Below are positions 1 through 7,105 of a stretch of DNA of 29,737 nucleotides, in pieces (position 1 is the stretch's first letter; each line of letters starts with the position of its first letter). This stretch comes from a virus, in the IMG/VR virus record IMGVR_UViG_3300030333_000471, positions 1 through 29,737 of that record. The stretch is one strand, 5' to 3'. The position numbers and the translations under genes are program-made. The notes beneath the pieces were generated by a model. That model searched no databases. It was given only the letters and a program-made list of their open reading frames with translations, and was not told the DNA's origin.

Positions 1-1
1 T

Positions 2-55
2 ACACTTTTAAATCACATTGAACTTTTATGGCTTTTAAATTGGAGAGAGGATTAA
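2..55 (+). CDS. 3' end of an upstream gene (partial)
   Basis: Only one forward frame is open from the window edge. It gives 17 residues ending WRED at a TAA (53-55). The stop overlaps an ATG at 55 as TAATG, the junction style used throughout this arm. That ATG would open a 10-codon ORF (55-87) preceded by a purine-rich GGAGAGAGG, which could be a leader peptide or a chance ORF. Function cannot be judged from so short a tail. Confidence 0.35.
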   Translation, partial: TLLNHIELLWLLNWRED

Positions 56-90
56 TGAATAATATATCTAACATTTACAGGATATAAGTT

Positions 91-378
91 ATGGATAGAA
101 AAAAAGTGACAGAAACCGATAGCTTTAAATACAGAGTTAACTTAGGTCACGAAGGTATTACTCTTTTAAAGAAAGAATACCAACTTTTAGAGTGGTTCAA
201 TACACTTAATCATGTTGAACGTGGTTGTTGGTGGGACGCAGATTATGATGCACTAAATTCTCTACTTAATTTTATACGAGAAGAATATAATATGGTTCCA
301 TCGAAATGTCCTGATGGTAGCATCAACCGTTATACTTTAACTTATGCAGGAGATCCTGATGAATATTGCGATGAATAA
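91..378 (+). CDS. Hypothetical protein, 95 aa
   Basis: The protein is acidic and soluble, with no signal peptide or membrane segment, and I do not recognise a family. Notable features are a Trp/Cys cluster around residues 46-48 (CWW) and an acidic C-terminus (DPDEYCDE). The ATG follows AGGA with about 8 nt spacing. Its 3' end overlaps the next ORF by 8 nt, so it belongs to the same small-gene operon ahead of the replication block. Such genes in lytic phages are often early host-takeover factors, but nothing here shows a specific role. Confidence 0.7.
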   Translation: MDRKKVTETDSFKYRVNLGHEGITLLKKEYQLLEWFNTLNHVERGCWWDADYDALNSLLNFIREEYNMVPSKCPDGSINRYTLTYAGDPDEYCDE

Positions 379-523
379 AGTTATTGAAGATATGGTAGCT
401 TATAACATTGACTATCAGCCTGATCCAGATTATACTGGACTACATGACGATTTAATTCGATTAGGTTTAGATTCTTCTGAGGTTGAATATGTTATGAGGA
501 GAGTTGCTGAAGGAGAGTTGTAG
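371..523 (+). CDS. Small hypothetical protein, 50 aa
   Basis: The ORF starts at an ATG inside the last codons of the preceding gene (8-nt overlap) and stops at TAG 521-523. The product is acidic, with an amphipathic helix at the end (SSEVEYVMRRVAEGEL). The segment DLIRLGLDSSEVEYVMRRV resembles a short helix-turn-helix-sized pair of helices but is too short to assign. The stop lies 3 nt before a long RNA hairpin. Support is the overlap architecture and amino-acid composition like its neighbours; function is unknown. Confidence 0.55.
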   Translation: MNKVIEDMVAYNIDYQPDPDYTGLHDDLIRLGLDSSEVEYVMRRVAEGEL

Positions 524-526
524 TTT

Positions 527-614
527 TTAAGGTAGCTTGCAGATGTTAATAGGTAATATGGAAACCTATACACAGCTAACATAGACCATTTGTAAGCTAC
601 CTTAATTTTATTTT
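527..614 (+). promoter_or_regulatory. Long structured RNA hairpin with T-tract (terminator or RNase III site)
   Basis: Positions 527-545 pair with 587-605 in one uninterrupted 19-bp helix with two G-U pairs (539/593, 542/590). Inside the 41-nt apical region, 549-554 pair with 564-569. An alternative middle helix, 543-548 with 577-582, competes with the top of the outer stem, so two states are possible. The 3' arm runs into TTTTATTTT (606-614). The element fills the gap between the gene ending at 523 and the GAGGAT ribosome site of the gene at 633. It may be a terminator with an unusually large loop, an RNase III processing site like those in T7 early mRNA, or a 5' UTR control element. It has no tRNA T-arm. 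Confidence 0.7.
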
Positions 615-632
615 AAATAAGAGGATATTAAT

Positions 633-860
633 ATGAAACATACAGCTAAAAGCATGGTGATGAAGCCAGAGTTTCGATCAAGAGTAGTTAAAAATAAAAT
701 TAAATATGATCGTAAGCGTAAGACTTGTGTTGAACCATATGAATCTTATTTGGATGATGAGATTTCATACTCTGATATAGACGTTAAGTTAACTGGTGAT
801 GATGAGCCAGTTGATTATGATTTAATTGCAGACAAATATCAAAACGGATATTGGGAGTAA
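633..860 (+). CDS. Small protein with ArfA-like N-terminus, 75 aa
   Basis: The N-terminal third contains PEFRSRVVKNKIKYDRKRK (residues 12-30). This resembles the FRxRVxKNKKGKGSYxRKxK stretch of the alternative ribosome-rescue factor ArfA, which binds the empty mRNA channel and recruits RF2. The rest (residues 31-75) is strongly acidic and unlike ArfA. A GAGGAT ribosome site precedes the ATG by about 7 nt. The gene is the first after the 527-614 hairpin. The match is to a short basic motif only, so a generic nucleic-acid-binding tail is the alternative. Confidence 0.6.
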   Translation: MKHTAKSMVMKPEFRSRVVKNKIKYDRKRKTCVEPYESYLDDEISYSDIDVKLTGDDEPVDYDLIADKYQNGYWE

Positions 861-864
861 TATT

Positions 865-957
865 ATGGAAGTAGAAAATAAATTGGGACTTGGTATTATA
901 ATTACTAGTTTATCTTTTTGGATATTCTATGCAGTATGGGAAGCATATATATTATGA
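865..957 (+). CDS. Tiny single-pass membrane protein, 30 aa
   Basis: The ORF has an ATG 5 nt after the preceding stop, and its TGA overlaps the next ATG as ATGA (954-957). After a charged start (MEVENK) nearly the whole chain is one hydrophobic helix (residues 7-30: Ile, Leu, Phe, Trp, Tyr), so it should sit in the inner membrane. Size and topology fit phage accessory membrane peptides that modulate lysis or host functions. No homologue is recognised. Support is the tight ATGA coupling and the clean hydrophobic profile. Confidence 0.5.
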   Translation: MEVENKLGLGIIITSLSFWIFYAVWEAYIL

Positions 958-1364
958 GTATTAATGACGCAACACCAGAAGAGTGGGATACTTTAAAAGC
1001 TAGAGGGCCAGATAAACCAGAGGATTGTTTAATGAATAAACCAGTTACTAAAGCGGAAGATATAAAAGACAGTACATTTAAAACTATAACAGGTAGTTTA
1101 TATCATCCGGCTGATAGTATGTTGGACAAACAAATGTTTCCTGAAGAAGATCCTGTTAATCATCCCCCTCATTATAACAAAGGTGGGCTAGAAGCTATTG
1201 ATTACATTGAACAACAACTTGAAGATGGATTTGCAGATTATTTAGAAGGCAATGTATTGAAATATATGCATCGTTGGAGGTATAAAAATGGTATTGAAGA
1301 TCTTAGAAAAGCTAAATGGTATTTGGATAAACTTGTGCAAACAAACTCATTTAATTACGGCTAG
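954..1364 (+). CDS. DUF3310 (SaV-like) family protein, 136 aa
   Basis: The C-terminal half carries the DUF3310 pattern: NHPPHYNKGG at about residue 67, then AIDYIEQQL, then a YLEGNVLKYMHRWRYKNG core, then DLRKAKWYLDKL. The family occurs in many phages. T7 gp1.7, reported as a nucleotide kinase, and the lactococcal SaV protein are associated with it; the role here is not proven. I start it at 954, where the ATG overlaps the preceding TGA, rather than at an upstream in-frame ATG at 918, which lacks this coupling. The first 60 residues are a variable acidic extension. The 3' end overlaps the next gene by 77 nt. Confidence 0.85.
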   Translation: MSINDATPEEWDTLKARGPDKPEDCLMNKPVTKAEDIKDSTFKTITGSLYHPADSMLDKQMFPEEDPVNHPPHYNKGGLEAIDYIEQQLEDGFADYLEGNVLKYMHRWRYKNGIEDLRKAKWYLDKLVQTNSFNYG

Positions 1365-1815
1365 TATTTTATTATTTGTTATACTATTTTGGCCGACTAT
1401 ATTATTGGCACAAGATACTGAAGAATATTGTTTAGCTGAAACAGTTTATTTTGAAGCACGTAATCAAGAATTACTAGGACAAATTGCTGTAGGTTTAGTA
1501 GCAATGAATCGTGTTAAAAGTAATTCTTTTCCTGACACTTTATGTGATGTAACTAGGCAAGCAAAACGTGATAGTTCTGGCCGCATTATAAAATATAAAT
1601 GTCAGTTTAGTTATTATTGTGATGGGTTGTTAGAACATGTAGCTGAAGAAGAAGCATGGTCAACAGCCCAAATAGTTTCTAAAGTAGTAATAGAACAAAG
1701 CCATAAAGATATTACAGGTGGTGCTTTGTATTATCATTCCACAAAAGTAAGTCCTTATTGGATGTCAGCTTTTCAAGAAACCGTACAAATTGGAGATCAT
1801 ATATTTTACAAATGA
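1288..1815 (+). CDS. Exported SleB-like cell-wall hydrolase, 175 aa
   Basis: The mature region has the Hydrolase_2/SleB pattern: CLAETVYFEARNQ at about residues 48-60 with candidate catalytic E56, AVGLVAMNRV, the CQFSYYCDG block near 105-113, TGGALYYHS, and a terminal IGDHIFYK. Enzymes of this family cut peptidoglycan glycan strands. Residues 22-41 form a hydrophobic signal peptide or signal anchor ending LLAQD, so Sec export (possibly a signal-arrest-release endolysin) is expected without the holin. A perfect GGAGG at 1276-1280, 7 nt ahead, fixes the start 77 nt inside the DUF3310 gene. It lies in the replication arm, far from the holin and M15 endolysin of the other arm. Confidence 0.85.
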   Translation: MVLKILEKLNGIWINLCKQTHLITASILLFVILFWPTILLAQDTEEYCLAETVYFEARNQELLGQIAVGLVAMNRVKSNSFPDTLCDVTRQAKRDSSGRIIKYKCQFSYYCDGLLEHVAEEEAWSTAQIVSKVVIEQSHKDITGGALYYHSTKVSPYWMSAFQETVQIGDHIFYK

Positions 1816-2255
1816 ATAAATTATTAAACAAACTGATAGCTGATAAACCAATATTACAATCCCCTTTACATGGGTTAAATCATTATCATAATGTATATGA
1901 AGCCGGATTAGATATTGGCACACATTATAAAGCGGATCTTAAAGTCATTAAATATTTTGCTTACTTACATGATTGTTGTAGACTTAATGAAGATACAGAT
2001 CCTCAACATGGTAAACGTGCCGCACAATGGATAAGACATAACTTAGAGTTTATTAAATTAAATTCTTCACAGATTGAACTCTTATTAAGAGCTTGTGAAA
2101 TGCATACATATGCTAAACCATACTATGAAGACACATATGATATTACAATTCAATGTTGTTTTGATGCGGATCGTAGTGATATAGGTCGAGTTGGTTTACA
2201 GGTAGACCCATCTTATTTATTTACAGATTATGCAAAGGAGAACTATGTCTACTAA
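1812..2255 (+). CDS. HD-domain phosphohydrolase, 147 aa
   Basis: Metal-ligand motifs of the HD superfamily appear in order: H20/H24/H26 in HGLNHYHNV, the HD pair H53-D54 in YLHDCCR, H66, H98, and the DADRSDIGR block with D118, D120 and D123. HD proteins of this size hydrolyse nucleotides or other phosphoesters. The substrate is not evident, though dNTP turnover would fit the replication setting. The start at 1812 overlaps the preceding TGA as ATGA; an in-frame ATG at 1758 lies inside the upstream gene and is less likely. The end overlaps the next gene by 11 nt. Confidence 0.8.
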   Translation: MNKLLNKLIADKPILQSPLHGLNHYHNVYEAGLDIGTHYKADLKVIKYFAYLHDCCRLNEDTDPQHGKRAAQWIRHNLEFIKLNSSQIELLLRACEMHTYAKPYYEDTYDITIQCCFDADRSDIGRVGLQVDPSYLFTDYAKENYVY

Positions 2256-2574
2256 AATAATAACTTCTCCCGAAGGAAAGAGTTATACAACAGAAGAAAT
2301 TAAAAATAGTAAACGAATAACGAAAAGTGCAACGCCTAAAGGTACATTAGATTGGTATTTAAAATGGATAGGTAGCGTTATATTTATTATAGCTGTTACA
2401 GTACGCAGTACAGAAATACCAGAGCTTAAAATTGTAGACTTAGGTTTAAGTTTTATTGCCACTATACTTTGGGCTGTCGTAGGTTTTATATGGAAAGATA
2501 GAGCAGTAATGTTGATTAATGCAGTTGCTTGTGTTATACTACTAACTGGTTTATTAAAACATTTTTTTATGTAA
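2245..2574 (+). CDS. Predicted three-helix membrane protein, 109 aa
   Basis: After a hydrophilic N-terminus of about 40 residues (ITSPEGKSYTTEEI) come three hydrophobic segments, roughly at residues 44-58, 70-86 and 90-107. AAGGAG stands just upstream of the chosen ATG (2245); an upstream in-frame ATG (2230) lies deeper in the HD gene without such a site. The layout, a cytosolic head followed by three helices, could suit a holin-like or superinfection-exclusion protein. No family is recognised and no lytic enzyme is adjacent except the SleB-like gene two genes upstream. Confidence 0.65.
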   Translation: MSTKIITSPEGKSYTTEEIKNSKRITKSATPKGTLDWYLKWIGSVIFIIAVTVRSTEIPELKIVDLGLSFIATILWAVVGFIWKDRAVMLINAVACVILLTGLLKHFFM

Positions 2575-2583
2575 GGGAAATAT

Positions 2584-2832
2584 ATGAGTATAATTTACGG
2601 AGATTTTGGTAAGAAAGAAACAAGCTTAAACCATAAAATTAATCTAGCATTAAAACAAGTTCCTGATTCTGATGATGAAAACGCTAATCAAACATTTGTA
2701 TTAATTGTAGATACTGGATCTAATTTTAAAATAATATCAGATGTTGAAGCTCCTGAATTTAATATCATGTTAGATATTGTTAAGTTTACTGTACTACAAC
2801 AAGCATATGAATTTTTAAAGGAGAACCCATGA
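2584..2832 (+). CDS. Hypothetical protein, 82 aa
   Basis: A small acidic soluble protein with a probable beta strand (TFVLIVDTG, residues 37-45) and a C-terminal helix. AAGGGA precedes the ATG, and the stop overlaps the next start as ATGA. No family is recognised. Its position directly ahead of the SSB and helicase genes suggests a DNA-replication accessory role, but that is position only. Confidence 0.65.
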   Translation: MSIIYGDFGKKETSLNHKINLALKQVPDSDDENANQTFVLIVDTGSNFKIISDVEAPEFNIMLDIVKFTVLQQAYEFLKENP

Positions 2833-3056
2833 ATATGCTTCATCCTCAGTTTTCTAGTAATGAAGAAATGATAGAGGATTATGTTTGTCAGGCTTTTGTT
2901 ATGGGTATGGGAACAACAACACCAAACAAAAATGTCTTGACAAATTTTATCAGTTGGGTTATAATCCAACACAAGAAAGACGGTGAAAAAATCACCGAAC
3001 AATACGTTAGGGATAAGATCCCACAATATATTAACTTTTTATTTGCGAAAGCATAG
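2829..3056 (+). CDS. Hypothetical protein, 75 aa
   Basis: The chain looks entirely helical, with an FSSNEEMIEDYVCQAFVMG N-terminal helix and a closing helix IPQYINFLFAKA. AAGGAG (2818-2823) precedes the ATG at 5 nt and the start overlaps the previous stop. No motif is recognised. It ends 11 nt before the SSB gene and shares its AGGAG-rich junction, so it is likely co-expressed with replication proteins. Confidence 0.65.
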   Translation: MNMLHPQFSSNEEMIEDYVCQAFVMGMGTTTPNKNVLTNFISWVIIQHKKDGEKITEQYVRDKIPQYINFLFAKA

Positions 3057-3067
3057 GAGAAATAATT

Positions 3068-3493
3068 ATGGCAGTAGTTGAAGGATTTGCTTATTGGCCT
3101 TTTGTAACAACACCTAATACTAAATACACACCAGAGTATAGTGTTAACTTACTGGTAACACCAGAGGTTGCGGATAGCTTTAGGAATCGTGGATTTACTA
3201 TAAAAGAAATGGATGAAGGCCCAGCTTTAATGATAAAGCGTAAGGTAAATGGCCCTGAAGGTATGATAAGACAAGCACCTAAACTGTTAGACCGTTCTAA
3301 AAATCCTATTGATGTATCAGTTGGTAATGGATCTAAAGTTAAAGTCCAGTATAAAGAATGGGAAAGTACATGGAATGGTCAGCAATATAAAGGACTTGAT
3401 TTTCAAGCTATGCAAGTACTAGAGTTAGTTGAGTATGGCGCACCTGATGGTTCTGAGTTTGACATTGAAGATGACGATGGAGATGAACTATAA
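3068..3493 (+). CDS. T7 gp2.5-like single-stranded DNA-binding protein, 141 aa
   Basis: It starts with an aromatic-rich strand (GFAYWPFVTTPNTKYTPEYSVNLLV), has an OB-fold-like alternation of strands and ends in an acidic tail (FDIEDDDGDEL, residues 131-141). That architecture is typical of T7 gp2.5-type SSBs, where the tail contacts the polymerase and primase-helicase. The role is to coat single strands at the fork and help annealing. AGGAG lies 7 nt upstream. The stop overlaps the next start as TAATG. Genes for its expected partners, helicase (3708) and polymerase (5357), follow directly. Confidence 0.85.
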   Translation: MAVVEGFAYWPFVTTPNTKYTPEYSVNLLVTPEVADSFRNRGFTIKEMDEGPALMIKRKVNGPEGMIRQAPKLLDRSKNPIDVSVGNGSKVKVQYKEWESTWNGQQYKGLDFQAMQVLELVEYGAPDGSEFDIEDDDGDEL

Positions 3494-3708
3494 TGAGTAG
3501 TATGACATATACTTATGAAGATAAAAAGTATGATGTTCAAAAATTAAGTAAGGAGGGACAGCAGGTATTTACTATACTTGCTGTTGCTCAACGTAAGGCA
3601 GATGAACTTGGTGTAGATACTACTATAGCTCAAGCAGCAGTAGTAGCAATGCATACAAAAATGCAGGAGTATTTAAGCGATAAAGCTTTAATTAAAGAGG
3701 ATGCATAA
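3493..3708 (+). CDS. Small hypothetical protein between SSB and primase-helicase, 71 aa
   Basis: A short beta segment (MTYTYEDKKYDVQKLS) is followed by two helices. This resembles the small DUF6447-type proteins seen in many marine phages, an assignment made from pattern memory and therefore tentative. Start and stop both overlap the neighbours by one base (TAATG), so it is translated together with SSB and helicase. The Gln/Lys-rich first helix and Ala-rich centre are unremarkable. Function is unknown. Confidence 0.7.
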   Translation: MSSMTYTYEDKKYDVQKLSKEGQQVFTILAVAQRKADELGVDTTIAQAAVVAMHTKMQEYLSDKALIKEDA

Positions 3709-5360
3709 TGTCTTTTGTAAAACTAAACCAACCCTGCCCTTCTTGTGGGGGCAGCGATCCTGTTGCAATAAACGACAATGGATCAGCAAAATGTTTTAGT
3801 TGTGGTACATTTTTTAAAAATTATTCTGAAGCTTCTGGTGGAAACGTGTCTGATTTCTCCACCTACCAGAGAAATAATAATAATAATAATTCCACCGAAG
3901 CTTCCTTTAATGCTTTAATAGATCGTGGTATATCTATAGAAACTGCTAAGAAGTACGGAGTAAAATCCGTACTATCTTCAGATGGTTCAATATATGAACA
4001 CCACTATCCGATGTATATAAATAATGAAGTTGTTGCAACAAAGATAAGAAGACCTAATAAAGAATTCTACTGGCGTGGATCAAGTAAAGGAACTAGCTTA
4101 TTCGGTCAACAACTTTGTCAAGAAGGCGGTAAATACATTACAATAACTGAAGGTGAGTGTGATGCTATGGCCGCTTATCAATTGATGGGTAGTCAATGGC
4201 CTGTGGTTTCAGTTAAGAACGGTGCGGAAGGTGCAGTTCGTGATGTAAAAGATAATTTAGAATTTTTAGAATCCTATGAAACTATTGTTATTAATTTTGA
4301 TAATGATAAAGTAGGTCGGGAAGCCGCAAAGAAAGTAGCACGTTTATTAAAACCTGCTAAAGCTAAAATCTTACAGCTTCCAGAACAGTTTAAAGATGCT
4401 AATGAAATGCTAAAGCTTGGTCAACATAAAGCTTATGTATCAGCTTGGTGGGCTTCAAAAATATATACACCATCAGGCGTTTTAAATGTAACAGATCAAC
4501 GTACTAACTATAAAAAGCGTGAGCGAAAAGAGTCCGTACCTTATCCTTGGGAGGGATTAAATTCTAAATTAGAAGGCTTACGTCAAGGTGAGTTAGTAAC
4601 TTTAACTGGCGGTACAGGTCTTGGTAAGTCAAGTGTAACAAGAGAGTTAGAACATTGGCTTGTTCGTAACACTAAAGATAACATAGGTATTATCGCACTT
4701 GAAGAAGATTGGCGTAGAACAATAGATGGTATACTTTCTATTGAAGCTAATGCTAAATTACATATTGATAGTATACGCTCTGAATATACTGACGATCAAT
4801 TAGATGAATTGTTTGATATTCTTTATGATGGTGAGAACAAAAATCGTGTTTGGGTTCATGCTCATTTTGGAATGAATGATTTAGATAGTATATTCAGCAA
4901 GCTACGTTTTATGATTGTAGGTTGTGGATGTAAGTGGGTAGTTGTAGATCATTTACATATGTTAGTGTCTTGTTCAGTTGAAGGTGATGAGCGTAGAACT
5001 ATAGATAATATTATGCATAGACTACGTACTCTTGTTGAAGAAACAGGAGCAGGTTTAATTCTTGTTTCACACTTACGTAGAATAGATGGTAATCGTGGAC
5101 ATGAAAATGGAATTGCTACTGGACTATCACATTTGCGTGGCAGTCAATCAATAGCTCAACTTTCCGATTGCGTATTATCATTAGAACGTAATCAACAATC
5201 TGATGATCCTATTGAATCTAGCACTACAAAAGTTCGTGTATTAAAATCAAGATATACAGGTGATGTTGGATTAGCAACAAGCTTATATTACGATAATAAT
5301 ACAGGACGTTTAGAAGAAGTTGACTTAGGTGATGTTGATGAAATTCAGGTGGAACTATGA
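3708..5360 (+). CDS. Primase-helicase (T7 gp4-like), 550 aa
   Basis: One polypeptide that primes and unwinds DNA at the fork. A zinc-binding domain has C10, C13, C29 and C32. A TOPRIM primase domain follows, with EGECDA (E148) and DND (198-200), and then a RecA-type DnaB/Twinkle helicase domain with Walker A GGTGLGKS (301-308), Walker B VVVDH (411-415) and the distal SHLRR segment. An Asn run (residues 56-61) forms part of the flexible linker between the zinc and primase domains. Length is close to T7 gp4. It overlaps the preceding stop by one base and the polymerase start as ATGA, placing all three fork proteins in one coupled unit. Confidence 0.95.
   Translation: MSFVKLNQPCPSCGGSDPVAINDNGSAKCFSCGTFFKNYSEASGGNVSDFSTYQRNNNNNNSTEASFNALIDRGISIETAKKYGVKSVLSSDGSIYEHHYPMYINNEVVATKIRRPNKEFYWRGSSKGTSLFGQQLCQEGGKYITITEGECDAMAAYQLMGSQWPVVSVKNGAEGAVRDVKDNLEFLESYETIVINFDNDKVGREAAKKVARLLKPAKAKILQLPEQFKDANEMLKLGQHKAYVSAWWASKIYTPSGVLNVTDQRTNYKKRERKESVPYPWEGLNSKLEGLRQGELVTLTGGTGLGKSSVTRELEHWLVRNTKDNIGIIALEEDWRRTIDGILSIEANAKLHIDSIRSEYTDDQLDELFDILYDGENKNRVWVHAHFGMNDLDSIFSKLRFMIVGCGCKWVVVDHLHMLVSCSVEGDERRTIDNIMHRLRTLVEETGAGLILVSHLRRIDGNRGHENGIATGLSHLRGSQSIAQLSDCVLSLERNQQSDDPIESSTTKVRVLKSRYTGDVGLATSLYYDNNTGRLEEVDLGDVDEIQVEL
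3873..3890 (+). repeat. (AAT)6 microsatellite
   Basis: Six AAT triplets encode Asn residues 56-61 in the linker between the zinc finger and TOPRIM domain of the primase-helicase. Slippage would change linker length in frame. Confidence 0.9.
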
Positions 5361-7105
5361 CGGAATTAGTATTTGACATTGAAACAGATGGAATTAATCC
5401 AAATAATATATGGTGTATCTCAACTGTAAATACAAAAACAAATGAGGTTATATCTTATGGCCCGGATAAACTAGATGATGGTATACAGTATTTAAAATCA
5501 GCAGATAAGTTAGTTGGTCATAACATAATTGGATATGACATTCCAGTTATAAAGAAACTAATGGATGTAGATTTATCTAAGTACGCTAAGATTGTAGATA
5601 CGTTAGTTCTTTCTAGATTATTTAATCCAGTACGTGAAGGTGGACATAGCCTTGAAAGTTGGGGTTATCGTGTTGGACATAGAAAAATAGATTTTGAAGA
5701 GTGGGGTATGTTTACTCCAGAGATGTTGACTTATTGTGAAAATGATGCTATACTTAACAACAAAATTTTAAAGCAATTAAAATTGGAAGCAGTCGGCTTT
5801 AGTGGTAAGTCGGTACGTTTAGAACATGATGCTGCTGGAGTAATTTCAGATCAACGAGAACATGGTTTTCTTTTAGATGTTCCGAAAGTTACAATGTTAA
5901 TTGCAGAGTTATCTGAAAAACTTTTTAAAGTTGAAAACATAGTACATGAAACATTCTTACCTAGAAAAGTTAAGACAGTTTTAAAAGCTACCTTTACTAA
6001 GTCAGGTGCGTTATCAAAGATGGCAGCTATTCAAGGCAGTACAAAGAAAAGCCGATTAACTTCTGAAGAGTATGATGAGATAGCAGTTAAACGTAGCATT
6101 ACCAGAATAAATGAGGAGCCTTTTAATTTAGGATCACGTAAACAAATAGGCGAATACCTTATTGATTTTGGTTGGAAGCCTACTAAGTTTACACCAACTG
6201 GTCAACCTATCGTTGATGAAGGAACACTAAGTAAAATAAAACATATTCCTGAAGCAAAACTTATTGCAGAGTATTTATTATTACAGAAACGTCTTGCTCA
6301 ATTAAACTCTTGGTTGAAAGAAGTAAATGATGATAATAGAGTACGTGGTTTTGTAAATTCAAATGGTACTATTACAGGACGCATGACACATAACAGTCCT
6401 AACATGGCTCAATGTCCTAGTGTAAGATCACCTTATGGTAAAGAATGTCGAGAATGTTGGACGGTTCCTGAAGGATATAAACTAGTGGGTATAGATGCTA
6501 GTGGTTTAGAACTACGTATGCTTGCACACTACATGAATGATGAGGCATATACAAATGAAATATTGCATGGAGACATACACACAGCTAATCAAAAGCTTGC
6601 AGGGCTTGAATCAAGAGATCAGAGTAAAACATTCATCTATGCACTCATCTACGGAGCCGGAAATGCAAAACTTGGTTCGGTGGTTGGAGGAAACAAAGAA
6701 GATGGCGAAAGACTTAGAAGACGTTTCCTTGATAATCTCCCATCATTTAAAAATCTTAGAGACAGAGTTGACAGAGCTTCAACAAAGGGATTTGTCAAAG
6801 GATTAGATGGTCGAAGATTATATATAAGATCAAAACATGCTGCGCTTAATACTTTATTACAGGGTGCAGGTGCTATTGTTATGAAAGAAGCTATGAATAA
6901 TTTAGCGTCTTACATTGAAAAAGAAGATGCACAGTTTGTATGTAATGTCCATGATGAATGGCAAATAGAAGCGCATGAAAGTATTGCTGATGAGATTGGA
7001 ATGGCAGGAGTTAAATCAATTACAGAGGCAGGACTATCTTTAAACTTACGCTGCCCCTTAACAGGAGAATATAATGTCGGATCAAATTGGGCTGAGACTC
7101 ACTAA
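5357..7105 (+). CDS. Family A DNA polymerase with 3'-5' exonuclease (T7 gp5-like), 582 aa
   Basis: The replicative polymerase. An N-terminal DnaQ-like proofreading domain begins with FDIETDG (D7, E9). Polymerase motif A is GIDASGLELRM (D380), motif B RDQSKTFIYALIYG (R420, K424, Y432) and motif C VHDEW (H532, D533). All catalytic residues are present, so it should be active. It is shorter than T7 gp5 (about 700 aa), mainly between the exonuclease and polymerase parts and in the thumb. Codon use changes abruptly over about 6560-6800 (CTT, AGA, GGA instead of TTA, CGT, GGT). The start overlaps the helicase stop; the 3' end overlaps the next gene by 32 nt. Confidence 0.95.
   Translation: MTELVFDIETDGINPNNIWCISTVNTKTNEVISYGPDKLDDGIQYLKSADKLVGHNIIGYDIPVIKKLMDVDLSKYAKIVDTLVLSRLFNPVREGGHSLESWGYRVGHRKIDFEEWGMFTPEMLTYCENDAILNNKILKQLKLEAVGFSGKSVRLEHDAAGVISDQREHGFLLDVPKVTMLIAELSEKLFKVENIVHETFLPRKVKTVLKATFTKSGALSKMAAIQGSTKKSRLTSEEYDEIAVKRSITRINEEPFNLGSRKQIGEYLIDFGWKPTKFTPTGQPIVDEGTLSKIKHIPEAKLIAEYLLLQKRLAQLNSWLKEVNDDNRVRGFVNSNGTITGRMTHNSPNMAQCPSVRSPYGKECRECWTVPEGYKLVGIDASGLELRMLAHYMNDEAYTNEILHGDIHTANQKLAGLESRDQSKTFIYALIYGAGNAKLGSVVGGNKEDGERLRRRFLDNLPSFKNLRDRVDRASTKGFVKGLDGRRLYIRSKHAALNTLLQGAGAIVMKEAMNNLASYIEKEDAQFVCNVHDEWQIEAHESIADEIGMAGVKSITEAGLSLNLRCPLTGEYNVGSNWAETH

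Noticed and set aside
55-87. Ten-codon leader ORF after GGAGAGAGG
   Set aside because: Too short to support. The ribosome-site-like purines could equally be the end of the partial upstream gene, and no regulatory logic is visible.
531-601. tRNA-like element (about 70 nt with paired ends)
   Set aside because: The closing stem is 19 bp rather than 7, and there is no T-arm GTTCRANNC, anticodon arm or CCA-type end.
2688-3026. A 112-codon minus-strand ORF across two small plus-strand genes
   Set aside because: It lies antisense to two well-coupled genes with good ribosome sites and lies on the strand opposite to the whole arm.
6537-6806. A plus-strand ORF inside the polymerase gene
   Set aside because: It is a by-product of local codon usage (few TAA/TAG in the other frame). 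The polymerase reading frame carries motif B there.
5357-7105. DnaJ-like Cys-rich insertion in the polymerase, as reported for HMO-2011-type phages
   Set aside because: No CxxCxGxG motif occurs between the exonuclease and polymerase domains.
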